From assembly GCA_016711405.1 (NCBI GenBank), contig JADJSZ010000005.1, positions 1-64,000 of the forward strand: a stretch of DNA of 64,000 bases. The letters are read 5' to 3'. This DNA is from Candidatus Hadersleviella danica. GTDB lineage: Bacteria > Chloroflexota > Anaerolineae > Promineifilales > Promineifilaceae. The notes under the pieces are model-generated. The model ran no database searches and was not told the DNA's origin. It saw nothing but the letters and a program-made list of their open reading frames with translations. Every line of letters starts with the position of its first letter. Position 1 is the first letter of the stretch. A program made the position numbers and the translations under genes. This document shows, piece by piece, positions 1 to 8,543 of the stretch.

Positions 1-716
1 TCTTCACCAAAGCCTCGTCATCCTCCACGTCCTCACCGCTCTGTTTTCCTTGGCCATGGGGCCACTGGCCATGATTTTGCGCAAGGGCGGCCGTAACCAC
101 AATCTCATCGGCCGCCTCTACTTTTGGGGCATGTTCACCACCAACACGTCCGCCCTCGTCCTCCTCACCTACCGCTTCAACATATTCCTGCTCGGTGTCA
201 CCGTGCTCACCCTCTACGGAGCCATCATGGGCTACCGCGCCATTCTGCGCAAACGCGCGGCCGATGCCCGCCCCACAGGACTCGATTGGTCGGTTTCGGC
301 CGTGGCCAGCCTCTCTGGCCTCAGCCTCATTGGCTGGAGCGTGATGGCCTTACTCGGGGCTTCCATCATTCGCTTGCCCTTAGGCCCCGATACGCCGCTG
401 GTACTCATCTTGTTGCCCTTGGGCTTTGGCGTGGCCATCACCCAAATGGCCGTGGTGGATATGAAAAACTATCTACGGCCGAGCCAAGACCGCCTCTGGT
501 GGTGGTTCCAGCACATGAACGGGATGCTCCGCTCCTACATCGGCCTAACCACCGCCCTGATGGTGCAACAAGTGGGGCCACGGCTCCCCTGAAGGCATTG
601 CATGGGTGGTGTGGGTGCTCCCCGTCACTTTTGGCACAATTGGCATGAATTACTGGATGAATTATTATCGCGCTCGCTTTGCAGGTGGGCGGCAAAAAGC
701 GGCCGTGGCCGCCTAA
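1..716 (+). CDS. DUF2306-like membrane protein, 3' part, frameshifted
   Basis: The reading frame is open from base 2, so the gene begins upstream of the window. The visible part starts LHQSLVILHVLTALFSLAMG and has several hydrophobic segments, followed by an amphipathic stretch with a Trp cluster (DRLWWWFQHM). The frame stops at 590-592. The next frame continues from about 580 as EGIAWVVWVLPVTFGTIGMN and then YWMNYYRARF to a TAA at 714-716, which is what the end of this membrane family looks like. Removing one G from the GGGG run near 574 joins the two frames. The multi-pass architecture and the G/H pattern resemble DUF2306 proteins, whose function is unknown. The family call is from memory of the pattern; the frameshift is seen directly. 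A terminator hairpin follows at 736-764. Confidence 0.6.
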
Positions 717-735
717 ACCCACTCCCCCTCAAACA

Positions 736-764
736 AAGAGCGGCTCGTTGGAGCCGCTCTTTTT
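736..764. terminator. Bidirectional Rho-independent terminator, copy 1
   Basis: The stem AGAGCGGCTC / GAGCCGCTCT with loop GTTG is flanked by A-rich sequence on the left and TTTTT on the right. It ends the plus-strand membrane gene and overlaps the stop codon of the minus-strand TumE-like gene. An identical copy lies at 1975-2004. Confidence 0.8.
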
Positions 765-1133
765 ATATGTCCAAAGCCATAATCTCCTCAATCAAAAAGG
801 AGAGATTCGGCCGTTCAAACGCCAATTCAGGCGCAGGAACGCGGTTATGCTTGATATCTGGCGGCACATGCTTGTGGTGCGGATGGTTTTCCGCCAACTC
901 GGGAATATGGGGATGTGGCTGAGGGTCATACCAATACAGCTTTTCATTGCCTCGCCACACTTCATACCCATATTGCTCAATCAAAACCACCCCAGTTTCC
1001 GATTGCAACTGCTCATAAATTTCTAAGCGACAGCCATTGTGAAAATAAATTTGACCTGTCAGCACAGCGATTCGCGCCCCACGCCGATACAAACCAGCGT
1101 CGAAGAGTTAATGGCTGGGTAAATTTGATTCAA
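763..1133 (-). CDS. TumE-like (DUF6516-type) putative toxin, frameshifted near the N-terminus
   Basis: The main frame (763-1092) reads LTGQIYFHNG, an acidic/aromatic middle part, then EKLYWYDPQPHPHIPEL and HPHHKHVPPDIKHNRVPAPE. The motif HxHHKHxPPxIKxxRxPAP is the hallmark of the TumE-type toxin family and recurs in the paralogue at 18039-18458. The natural start is probably the TTG at 1133-1131, which overlaps the stop codon of the upstream partner (TTGA), giving MNQIYPAINSSTLVCIGVG. Restoring one G to the GGGG run near 1080 joins that segment to the main frame. It is transcribed after its coiled-coil partner (1130-1447), the usual antitoxin-first order. Toxicity is inferred from family membership and pairing only. 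Confidence 0.6.
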
Positions 1134-1447
1134 GGTGTAAACATACACCTCATAGCTGACAAGGACTGAAGTGGTTCACGGCGAGCGGTTCGCTCAATAA
1201 TCGTTGGCAGAGAGGTAGTTGCTTTTAGGTTAGCCATCAACTCACGGTACTGTTGGCGGCGCGCAACCAAAATTTGGTACGCACCCGCCCAACCACTCCA
1301 ATCCAACACCCACGCATCATCGGCGGGTTCTTCCCCCGCAATGTAGGATTCGTAAAACGTCTCAGATAACACCCCGTATTTGCGTTCGTAATTCTGCAAA
1401 TCCTCTTCAAGGGCGTGAATGTCCTGCAAAATTTCATCTAAGGTCAC
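1130..1447 (-). CDS. Coiled-coil partner (putative antitoxin) of the TumE-like protein
   Basis: This is a small acidic helical protein with core LEEDLQNYERKYGVLSETFY. It aligns well with the first gene of the second pair at 17767-18036 (LERQLTLYEEKYGILSEDFY). A GTG start at 1447 has an AGGAG about ten bases upstream. The longer ATG starts at 1474 and 1492 lack a good ribosome-binding site. The gene overlaps the downstream toxin-like gene by a TTGA junction, which implies translational coupling. There is no DNA-binding domain that I recognise, so the antitoxin role rests on gene order and on the conserved pairing of the two paralogous loci in this window. The C-terminal 35 residues have no counterpart in the paralogue. 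Confidence 0.5.
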   Translation of the reverse strand: MTLDEILQDIHALEEDLQNYERKYGVLSETFYESYIAGEEPADDAWVLDWSGWAGAYQILVARRQQYRELMANLKATTSLPTIIERTARREPLQSLSAMRCMFTP

Positions 1448-1512
1448 GGCCGTTTTTCTCCTGCCCCTCCTCATCCATATCAACCATACCATTATTCTAC
1501 CGCCATTTCTTC

Positions 1513-1839
1513 TTACTTGTCATCCATAGAAGACCCCTCCCATTCTGTCAATGTTGGCTCATCCACATCCACTTCATACACCACCTGTCCCTGCCATACC
1601 CCGAATGCTTCGACCACACTCACCTTCTCCTGCATGGGCACAATCTGCAACACTGGGCTATTGACCTGCTCAACTGCTTGTAATAAGTGCAGTCTGTTGG
1701 CCTCACTGCCTAGCAGATAAGCGGTTTCGTCCACTTCGTGCACCACAATTTCAATCGTTTTGCCCTCAAACAACGCTTTGAGGGCTTCCAGAAATTGCAT
1801 ATCTAATTCATCTGTGTGTAGGCGATAGGTGGTATACAT
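1513..1839 (-). CDS. Small antitoxin-like protein (MYTTYRL family)
   Basis: This is a 108-residue protein starting MYTTYRLHTDELDMQFLEAL, followed by FEGKTIEIVVHEVDETAYLL and ANRLHLLQAVEQV. That pattern (strand, helix, IEI-V strand, DETAYLL, NRxxLLxAxE) matches small proteins often encoded next to RelE/YoeB-type toxins in cyanobacteria and Chloroflexota; I recall this as a genomic association. The start at 1839 is chosen because GGAGG lies about ten bases upstream. An in-frame start at 1935 would add 32 unconserved residues. No toxin partner is visible: the upstream neighbour is a terminator and the downstream neighbour is the TumE-type pair. The tail beyond residue 65 (a VEAFGVWQGQVVYEV strand segment) is of unknown role. 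Confidence 0.5.
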   Translation of the reverse strand: MYTTYRLHTDELDMQFLEALKALFEGKTIEIVVHEVDETAYLLGSEANRLHLLQAVEQVNSPVLQIVPMQEKVSVVEAFGVWQGQVVYEVDVDEPTLTEWEGSSMDDK

Positions 1840-1974
1840 TTGTGCCAAACCTCCATGTTTTTCCTTCGCTGTCTCTCCTTCATCCACGTCATACGGCCAT
1901 CTTCTTGCCCAAATCGTCTCTAAAATCTCGGCCATTGAGTCATTCTAAGATAAACCACTCACTGGTGCAATCAT

Positions 1975-2004
1975 AAAAAGAGCGGCTCGTTGGAGCCGCT
2001 CTTT
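1975..2004. terminator. Bidirectional Rho-independent terminator, copy 2
   Basis: This has the same stem-loop as at 736-764 (AGAGCGGCTC GTTG GAGCCGCTCT), flanked by AAAA and TTTT. It separates the small antitoxin-like gene from the 3' end of the flavoprotein gene. The two copies bracket the three small genes between them. Confidence 0.75.
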
Positions 2005-2033
2005 TACCTTCTTACCTTTGACAAGAAACTCCT

Positions 2034-3048
2034 CTACGCCTTCTGCACCCAATCCAACCGATACGAATTCAGCACCCGCATGTAATTCGCCCGCTCAAAC
2101 GCGGCCGGCTCCGCGCAATTCAGTTGGCTCAAACTGCCCCGTAACTGCGCCAGCGACTCATACTCATAATCAATCAGCCAATCCTCCATCTCCCGCAAAC
2201 AATCCGTCAGGTGATGAATCCCCTTTTGGAGCAGAACCGAGGCCATCATTGTGATGGATGCCCCCGCCGCCACCCCCTTCAGCACATCATGCCCCGTGTG
2301 GATGCCACTGGTCAGGGCGAGGTCGGCCGCGATACGGCCGTACAAAATCGCAATCCAGCGCAACGGCAAGCGCATCTCATCGGGGTGGCTCAGGTGCAAG
2401 TTGGGCACCACGGCCAGCTTCTCCAAATCCAAATCAGGTTGGTAGAACCGGTTGAACAGCACCAGACCATCCGCTCCCGCATCGGTCAGCACCTTGGCCA
2501 TGTGACCCTGTGGCACTGAAATAGGGGCTAAGCTTCATGGCGATGGGGATGTTCACGGCCGCTTTCACCTCGGTCAGCACATCCACATAAATCTGCTCCA
2601 CCTCGGCCGCGCTAATCTCCAAACTGGTCGGCACATAATAGACGTTCAGCTCCAGCGCATCCGCACCCGCCTGCTCCATTTCCTTGGCATAGCGCAACCA
2701 GCCACCCTTGGAAACCCCATTCAAGCTGGCAATGACGGGAATGCTGAGCGATTCCTTCGCCTTGCGCAGGTGGTTCAGGTACATATCCGCCCCCACCGCA
2801 TGGTAGCGGGGTGCTTCAGTAAAGTAGGAGAGCGCCTCGGCGTAGCTTTCAGTATGCTCCGTCAGATAGCGGTCGAGCATGTGGCTCTCCCGGTTAATCT
2901 CTTCCTCAAACAGGGAGTACAGCACCACGGCCGCCGCCCCTGCATCTTCCAGCCGCTTCATCAGCCCCAAATCCCGCGTCAGCGGCGACGACGACGGCAC
3001 AATCGGGTTCTTCAATTTCAGTCCGAGATAGGTTGTTGATAAGTCCAT
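2034..3048 (-). CDS. Dihydroorotate dehydrogenase-like flavoprotein, frameshifted
   Basis: The first frame (2434-3048) begins MDLSTTYLGLKLKNPIVPSS and holds PVIASLNGVSKGGW and IPIAMKLSPYFSA. The second frame (2034-2516) resumes with HMAKVLTDAGADGLVLFNRF and runs to the C-terminus. Deleting one G from the GGG near 2510 fuses them into a TIM-barrel protein of about 338 residues. The family is the PyrD-like group annotated as dihydroorotate dehydrogenase-like, commonly encoded beside pyruvate:ferredoxin oxidoreductase, exactly as here (nifJ starts at 6670 and this gene follows 75 bases after it, same strand). A role in pyrimidine synthesis is doubtful. An FMN-dependent reductase function linked to ferredoxin metabolism is an inference from context. 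Confidence 0.75.
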
Positions 3049-3060
3049 GATGTCCTCGAG

Positions 3061-3137
3061 AGAGCCGTAAGCCGTTAGCCATAAGCCATAAGCCCAGAGC
3101 CTTTAGCTTACGGCTTACGGCTTATAGCTTACGGCTC
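3061..3137. repeat. Heptamer tandem repeat hairpin (GCCATAA/GCCGTAA type)
   Basis: Left arm 3062-3093 is made of GCCGTAA, GCCGTTA, GCCATAA, GCCATAA units. Right arm 3106-3137 is its approximate reverse complement (TTACGGC units). It fills the nifJ/flavoprotein gap and also encodes the last nifJ codons (LSRKL and stop). Confidence 0.8.
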
Positions 3138-6100
3138 AAAGCCTCCAATTGCGCCCAGCGCGTTTTAATGTCGTCCTTGGCCAGTTCCAGCAAGGTTTCG
3201 GCCGCGTGTGGGTCGCTTTGTTGCAACATGCGGTAACGCCCTTCGCGGTAGATGTACTGTTCCAGCGGAATGCTGGGAGCCTTCGAGTCGAGCGTGAAGG
3301 GATTCTCCCCCTCGGCCGCTTCGGGGTGGTAGCGGTACAGCGGCCAATGGCCAGAATCCACGGCCGCCGCCTGCTGTTGCAACCCAAACTGCAAATCATA
3401 CCCATGTGCCACACAATGGCTGTAAGCAATAATCAGCGAGGGGCCATCATACGCTTCCGCTTCCAGCAGAGCCTTAATCGTCTGCGTATCCTTCGCCCCA
3501 AACGCGATTTTGGCCACATACACATTGCCATAGCTCATGGCCAGCAAGCCCAAATCCTTCTTGCGTTGGGTTTTGCCACCCGCCGCAAACTTGGCCACTG
3601 CGCCCCGTGGGGTTGCCTTCGACATTTGGCCACCTGTGTTCGAGTACACCTCGGTGTCTAGCACCAAAATGTTCACATTCTTGCCCGAGGCCAGCACATG
3701 GTCCAAGCCGCCATAGCCAATGTCATACGCCCAGCCATCCCCGCCGATAATCCAAACGCTCTTCTTCACCAGCACATCCGCCACACTCAACAAATGCGCC
3801 GCCTTATCTCCCGTGCCCCCCTGCTCCCCTGCTCCCCTGCTTAATTCAGTTAAATACTCCTTCAACACCGCCACCCGCTCCCTCTGCGCCGCCAACCCCG
3901 CCTCCGTGCTTTGGTCGGCATTCTCAATCTCAGCCACCAAATCGGTGGGCAGATGGTCGCGCAGTTGGTCGAGTAGTTCGCTGGCCATGAGCAGGCGTTG
4001 GTCGAGCGCGGCGCGCATCCCAAAGCCAAACTCGGCGTTGTCCTCGAAGAGCGAGTTCGACCACGAGGGGCCACGGCCGTCGGCGTTCGCCGTCCACGGC
4101 GTGGTCGGCAAATTACCGCCATAAATCGAGGAGCAACCCGTGGCGTTGGCCACCATCATCCGGTCGCCAAACAGCCGCGAGAGCAAACTGAGGTAAGGCG
4201 TTTCGCCACACCCCGCACACGCGCCCGAGAACTCGAACAGCGGTTGCAACAGTTGCGACTCTTTGATTTGGCTGACGTTGAGCGTCGTGCGGTCTACTTC
4301 GGGCAAGGTTTGGAAAAATTCCCAATTGGCCCGTTCGGTGTCGCGCAAGGGAGCTTGGGCGGCCATGTTGATGGCCTTGAACTTGGGCTGACGCTTGTTT
4401 TTAACAGGGCACACCTCGACGCACAGCGTACAACCCGTGCAATCCTCGGGCGCGATTTGCAAGATGAATTTTTGCTCTTCGTGCCCCTTATAGCGGGACT
4501 TGGCATTCTTGAAGGTCTCGGGCGCATCGGCCAGTAGAGGCTCGTCCACCAGCTTCATGCGGATGACCGAGTGGGGGCAGACCATGGCGCATTTGCCACA
4601 TTGGATGCAAATGTCGGGGTCCCACACAGGGATTTCGGTGGCAATGTTGCGCTTTTCCCATTGGGTGGTGCCACAGGGGTAGGTTCCGTCTATGGGCATG
4701 GCGCTCACGGGGAGCATATCGCCCATCCCTTCAATCATCCGCGCCGTCACGGAGCGGACGAAGTCGGGGGCTTGGGCAGACACGGCCGCTGGCCGCTCAT
4801 ACACACTCGTCACCGCCATCGGCACAGTCACCTCATGCAGGTGGCCGAGGGCGCTATCCACGGCCGCGTAATTTTGTGCCACCACCGCCTCGCCCCGTTT
4901 GCCATACGTCTTTTGGATGGCGTACTTAATCGCCGTGATAGCCTCATCGCGGGGCAACACGCCACTGAGGGCGAAGAAACAGGTTTGCATGGTCGTGTTG
5001 ATGCGATTGCCGAGCTTGTTTTCTTGCGCCACTTGCAACGCATCAATCACATAAAACTTGATTTGCTTGGCAAGCAAATCCTGTTGCACGGGGCGGGGCA
5101 GATGGTTCCACACCTCATCCGCGCCATAGGGGCTGTTGAGCAAGAAGGTTGCCCCCGGCTTGGCCATTTTTAGCATGTCGTATTTTTCGAGGAAGCCGAA
5201 CTGGTGGCAAGCCACAAAGCTGGCCGTCCCTTCCAAAATGAGATAGGGCGCATGGATGGGTTGCGGACCAAAGCGCAAATGGGAGACGGTAATCGCCCCC
5301 GACTTTTTGGAGTCGTAGACGAAGTACCCTTGGGCGTGCAAATCGGTGTCTTCGCCAATGATTTTGATGGCGTTTTTGTTCGCCCCCACCGTGCCATCCG
5401 CCCCCAAACCATAGAACATCGCTCGAATCACGTCGGCCGATTCAATGTCCAAATGGGGGTCATAGGCAAGGCTTAAATGGGTCACGTCGTCGTTAATGCC
5501 AATCGTGAACCGTTTCTTGGGGTTTTCTTTGGCCAACTCGTCGTAGATGGCTTTGACCATGCCGGGGGTAAATTCTTTGGAGGAGAGGCCATAACGGCCG
5601 CCAATCAGCGCGGGCAATTTGCCTTGCCAATGGTCTACCACGGCCGAAACCACATCCAAATAGAGTGGTTCGCCGCCCGCGCCCGGCTCTTTGGTGCGGT
5701 CTAGCACGGCGATGGCTTTGGTGGTGGCGGGCAAGGCGGCAATCAGGGCGGCCGTGTCCAGCGGCCGATAGAGCCGCACTTTCAGCACACCGACTTTGTG
5801 GCCGTGGGCATTCAGGTAGAGGGCGGTCTGCTCGGCCGTCTCTGCCCCCGAACCCATCACGATGATGACGCGGTCGGCATCGGCCGCGCCGACGTAATCA
5901 AACAGCTTGTATTGCCGTCCCGTCAGGGCGGCAAATTGGTCCATCGTCTCCTGCACCACCACGGGGCAAGCGGTGTAAAACTGGTTGACGCTCTCCCGCG
6001 CTTGGAAGTAGACATCTGGGTTTTGCGCCGTGCCCCGAATAAATGGGTTATCGGGCGTGAGGCCACGAGTGCGGTGGGCGCGAATCAATTCGTCGCTCAT

Positions 6101-6670
6101 CATGGCCCGCATCACCTCATCGGGGATGGGGTCAATTTTGTTGACTTCGTGGGAGGTGCGGAAGCCATCGAAAAAGTGCAGGAAGGGGATGCGGGCGCGG
6201 AGGGTCGCGGCCGAGCTAATCAGGGCAAAGTCCATCGCCTCTTGCACGGAGTTGGCCGCCAACAGGGCAAAGCCTGTTTGCCGCGCGGCCATCACGTCGC
6301 TATGATCGCCAAAAATGGATAGCCCTTGGGCGGCCAAGGAGCGGGCGGCGATGTGCAACACGGTCGGGGTCAGTTCACCCGCGATTTTGTACAGGTTGGG
6401 AATCATCAACAACAGCCCTTGGGAGGCGGTGAAGGTGGTGGTGAGTGCCCCGGACTGGAGTGCGCCATGCACGGCCCCGGCCGCGCCTGCTTCGGATTGC
6501 ATTTCGATGACGGTGGGGACGTGCCCCCACAGGTTCGGCCGTCCTTCGGACGACCATTGGTCGGACCACTCGCCCATCGGCGAGGCGGGGGTGATGGGGT
6601 AGATGGCGATGACTTCGTTGACTTTATGAGCCACCATGGCGGCGGCCTCGTTGGCATCTATGGTTATCAT
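3122..6670 (-). CDS. nifJ: Pyruvate:ferredoxin (flavodoxin) oxidoreductase
   Basis: This 1182-residue single-chain PFOR catalyses CoA-dependent oxidative decarboxylation of pyruvate to acetyl-CoA with reduction of ferredoxin or flavodoxin in the cytoplasm. The N-terminal pyruvate-binding domain begins MITIDANEAAAMVAHKVNEV and includes YPITPASPMGEWSDQW. A bacterial ferredoxin module has CIQCGKCAMVCP near residue 686 and CTGCTLCVEVCP near 743. The C-terminal TPP domain has GACAGCGETPYL near 817, and the diphosphate/Mg motif GGDGWAYDIGYGGLDH starts near 974, followed by NILVLDTEVYSNTGGQMS. The length is normal for the family and all cluster cysteines are present. AAGGAA lies about ten bases before the ATG. 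The C-terminal codons fall inside a heptamer repeat, so the original tail may have been replaced. A PyrD-like gene follows on the same strand. Confidence 0.97.
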   Translation of the reverse strand: MITIDANEAAAMVAHKVNEVIAIYPITPASPMGEWSDQWSSEGRPNLWGHVPTVIEMQSEAGAAGAVHGALQSGALTTTFTASQGLLLMIPNLYKIAGELTPTVLHIAARSLAAQGLSIFGDHSDVMAARQTGFALLAANSVQEAMDFALISSAATLRARIPFLHFFDGFRTSHEVNKIDPIPDEVMRAMMSDELIRAHRTRGLTPDNPFIRGTAQNPDVYFQARESVNQFYTACPVVVQETMDQFAALTGRQYKLFDYVGAADADRVIIVMGSGAETAEQTALYLNAHGHKVGVLKVRLYRPLDTAALIAALPATTKAIAVLDRTKEPGAGGEPLYLDVVSAVVDHWQGKLPALIGGRYGLSSKEFTPGMVKAIYDELAKENPKKRFTIGINDDVTHLSLAYDPHLDIESADVIRAMFYGLGADGTVGANKNAIKIIGEDTDLHAQGYFVYDSKKSGAITVSHLRFGPQPIHAPYLILEGTASFVACHQFGFLEKYDMLKMAKPGATFLLNSPYGADEVWNHLPRPVQQDLLAKQIKFYVIDALQVAQENKLGNRINTTMQTCFFALSGVLPRDEAITAIKYAIQKTYGKRGEAVVAQNYAAVDSALGHLHEVTVPMAVTSVYERPAAVSAQAPDFVRSVTARMIEGMGDMLPVSAMPIDGTYPCGTTQWEKRNIATEIPVWDPDICIQCGKCAMVCPHSVIRMKLVDEPLLADAPETFKNAKSRYKGHEEQKFILQIAPEDCTGCTLCVEVCPVKNKRQPKFKAINMAAQAPLRDTERANWEFFQTLPEVDRTTLNVSQIKESQLLQPLFEFSGACAGCGETPYLSLLSRLFGDRMMVANATGCSSIYGGNLPTTPWTANADGRGPSWSNSLFEDNAEFGFGMRAALDQRLLMASELLDQLRDHLPTDLVAEIENADQSTEAGLAAQRERVAVLKEYLTELSRGAGEQGGTGDKAAHLLSVADVLVKKSVWIIGGDGWAYDIGYGGLDHVLASGKNVNILVLDTEVYSNTGGQMSKATPRGAVAKFAAGGKTQRKKDLGLLAMSYGNVYVAKIAFGAKDTQTIKALLEAEAYDGPSLIIAYSHCVAHGYDLQFGLQQQAAAVDSGHWPLYRYHPEAAEGENPFTLDSKAPSIPLEQYIYREGRYRMLQQSDPHAAETLLELAKDDIKTRWAQLEALSRKL

Positions 6671-6916
6671 GGCAAATTCCTTGGATTGCGGAATGGGGAA
6701 TGCGGAATAAAAAAGCGGATGAGCTGGCTCGCTAAAAGGCTGGCCAGCTATGCGCTATTCTAGTCCTCGGCCGTGTCCCCTGTTCAGTGACAGAGCGCAT
6801 AGGATGGGCTGACAAACGTCATAGCGATTTTGGATTTGGGATTTTAGATTGTGGATTGGCTCCCACAGTTGGCCCCGTCCTGATTACAAGTCGCTTACCG
6901 CCTGTAACGTGTAAGG

Positions 6917-7073
6917 CGGTTTCGGGGAAATAATGATCCAAATGGGTTAAAAACAAACACGGAATTCACTAAATTTACGGATTTGATTAGAAGAAAATTC
7001 GTGTCATTCGTGAAATTCGTGTCTAAAAAGTTTTTGCGCCTCAAGATAGTTAAATTTTGGAAATGGCCTAACC
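6917..7073 (+). repeat. Dispersed non-coding repeat A, copy 1
   Basis: This contains ACACGGAATTC, TTTACGGA, TTGATTAG and AAATTCGTGTCTAAAAA in the same order and spacing as at 42003-42137. This copy has an extra internal duplication (ATTCGTGTC/ATTCGTGAA). It ends with GGAAATGGCC, matching GGGAATGGCC in the other copy. Confidence 0.65.
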
Positions 7074-7171
7074 TGTAACAATCCTGTCTTTGCTCCCTAA
7101 TAAGGTTTTGTTAAAAAAAAAAGAGGGTGAAAAAAAGCCAAACTTTTTTTTATTTTTTTTTTTTTAAAAAA

Positions 7172-7271
7172 TTTTTATTGCAAAAGGCAAAAGGAAAGGG
7201 GAAAGGTATTTAGGAGAAGTTCGTGAAATTTTAGTCACAAAACCACCATTGACTGGAAAAGCTTAATTATA
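7172..7271 (+). repeat. Repeat-B element, half copy
   Basis: TTTTTATTGCAAAAGG, AAAGGTATTTAGG, TTTTAGTCACAAAA and GGAAAAGCTTAATTATAA follow the order seen in the right halves of the elements at 9511-9815 and 51918-52118. Confidence 0.5.
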
Positions 7272-7281
7272 AGGAGATCAC

Positions 7282-8448
7282 TTACCCAAACGCCCCAATC
7301 CCCGTCAGTTCACGGCCGACAATGAGCAAGTTAATCTCATTCGTCCCCTCATAGGTGTAAATCACCTCGGCATCCAGCAACAACCGCGCCACATGGTTTT
7401 CGATGAGAATGCCATTGCCGCCCAACACCTCCCGCGCCAGCAGGGCCACCTGCCGCGCTTTGCGGGCGTTGTTGTATTTGCCCAAAGATGTTTGGGCGCT
7501 GGTTAGCTTCCCTTCCGCCATCAGTTCGGCCATGCGCCAGCAGAGGAGTTGCATCTGGCTCACCTCGGCCGCCATTTCCACCAGTTTGTGTTGGACGAGT
7601 TGGAAGCTGGCAATCGGTTTGCCAAATTGCTCGCGCGTCTTGGCATAGTCTAAGGCCATCTCCAAACAAGCGGCCGCAATGCCCGCCGCTTCCCAGCAGA
7701 TGGTGTAGCGGGTGTAGGCCAACACAGCCGAGACATCGTGGAAAGAGCGGGCGTGAGCCAGCCGATTTTCGGCAGGGACGCGCACATTTTCCAGCAGAAT
7801 TTCGGCGTTTAACACGGCGCGTTTGCTAATTTTGCCTTGCAAGTTGGTGATAGTCACCCCTGCGGTCTGGTTGGGGTTTTCGATGACAAAGCCGCCAAAT
7901 TGCCCCGTTTCGTCTCGCGCCCAAATAATCAGCAAATCGGCGATGCTGGCGTTGCCAATCCACCGTTTGGAGCCGTTGAGGAGGTAATGGTCGCCGTCGC
8001 GCACGGCCGTGGTCAGCACATGCACCGCATCCGACCCCCGTTCGGGTTCGGAGAGGCCAAACGCGCCGATTTTTTCCACCCGCGCCATGGCGGGCAACCA
8101 GCGTGCTTTTTGCTCGTCGGAGCCGAGTTTGCCAATGCTTCCCATCGCCAAGCCCGAGTGAACGCCGTAAAAGGTGCCGATGGAGCCATCGCCACGGCCG
8201 AGTTCGTAGCGCACAAGTCCGGCCGAAAGGGCATCGAGTTCGGCACAGCCATAACCCTGCATCATGGTTCCCCAAATGGGCAACTGTTTCATTTCGTGGG
8301 CAATTTCCCAAGGAAATTCGGCCGCTTCCCAATAGGGGTTGATGCGGGGCTTGACCACCTCTTCCACAAATTGGCGCACTTGCAGGCGCAAGGCACGTTG
8401 GCTGTCGGTCAGTTTGTCGTCTAGGTTAAACAGGTCAAAGGGAATCAT
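7282..8448 (-). CDS. Acyl-CoA dehydrogenase, glutaryl-CoA dehydrogenase/ACX4-like
   Basis: This is a 388-residue FAD-dependent acyl-CoA dehydrogenase. The start is taken at MIPFDLFNLDDKLTDSQ (8448); the in-frame ATG at 8511 would add 21 residues lying in a dispersed repeat. N-terminal helical domain: GYGCAELDALSAGLVRYELG. Beta domain: GAFGLSEPERGSDAVHVLTT and LNGSKRWIGNASIADLLIIW, the FAD/substrate signature. C-terminal domain: ALDYAKTREQFGKPIASFQL and LGGNGILIENHVARLLLDAE. The sequence YEGTNEINLLIVGRELTGIGAF near residue 364 carries the catalytic Glu position and the ending typical of glutaryl-CoA dehydrogenases and plant ACX4-type short-chain oxidases. The substrate is therefore likely glutaryl-CoA or a short-chain acyl-CoA. 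No electron-transfer flavoprotein genes are nearby. Confidence 0.9.
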   Translation of the reverse strand: MIPFDLFNLDDKLTDSQRALRLQVRQFVEEVVKPRINPYWEAAEFPWEIAHEMKQLPIWGTMMQGYGCAELDALSAGLVRYELGRGDGSIGTFYGVHSGLAMGSIGKLGSDEQKARWLPAMARVEKIGAFGLSEPERGSDAVHVLTTAVRDGDHYLLNGSKRWIGNASIADLLIIWARDETGQFGGFVIENPNQTAGVTITNLQGKISKRAVLNAEILLENVRVPAENRLAHARSFHDVSAVLAYTRYTICWEAAGIAAACLEMALDYAKTREQFGKPIASFQLVQHKLVEMAAEVSQMQLLCWRMAELMAEGKLTSAQTSLGKYNNARKARQVALLAREVLGGNGILIENHVARLLLDAEVIYTYEGTNEINLLIVGRELTGIGAFG

Positions 8449-8467
8449 GGGAAGAGGGGTCGGGAGA

Positions 8468-8543
8468 GTAGGGGCAATCCTTGTGATTGCCCTAAATGCT
8501 GGGTTAGCCAAGGTTTAAGGATAGACACAAGGTCTACCCCTAC
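8468..8543. repeat. GTAGGGGC-type dispersed hairpin, copy 1
   Basis: It begins GTAGGGGCAATCCTTGTG, has an internal GCAATC..GATTGC hairpin, and ends ACAAGGTCTACCCCTAC, giving GTAGGGG/CCCCTAC termini. It fills the gap between the dehydrogenase start and the methyltransferase stop. A second copy is nested at 9635-9690. Confidence 0.65.

Larger units (their letters stand above)
6671..7281. other. Non-coding spacer with two dispersed repeats and an A/T tract
   Basis: I find no credible gene here. The spacer holds repeat A at 6917-7073, an A/T homopolymer-rich patch at 7110-7178, and a half-copy of the repeat-B element at 7172-7271. The only start-proximal signal is the nifJ ribosome-binding site at 6680-6685. 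Confidence 0.6.

Noticed and set aside
124..648. Second long frame over the DUF2306-like gene
   Set aside because: It is His/Arg/Pro-rich in the shifted frame, a typical shadow of a GC-rich gene.
3149..3661. Plus-strand ORFs opposite nifJ (also 3998-4537, 4571-5173, 5798-6322)
   Set aside because: Antisense shadows of a fully conserved gene.
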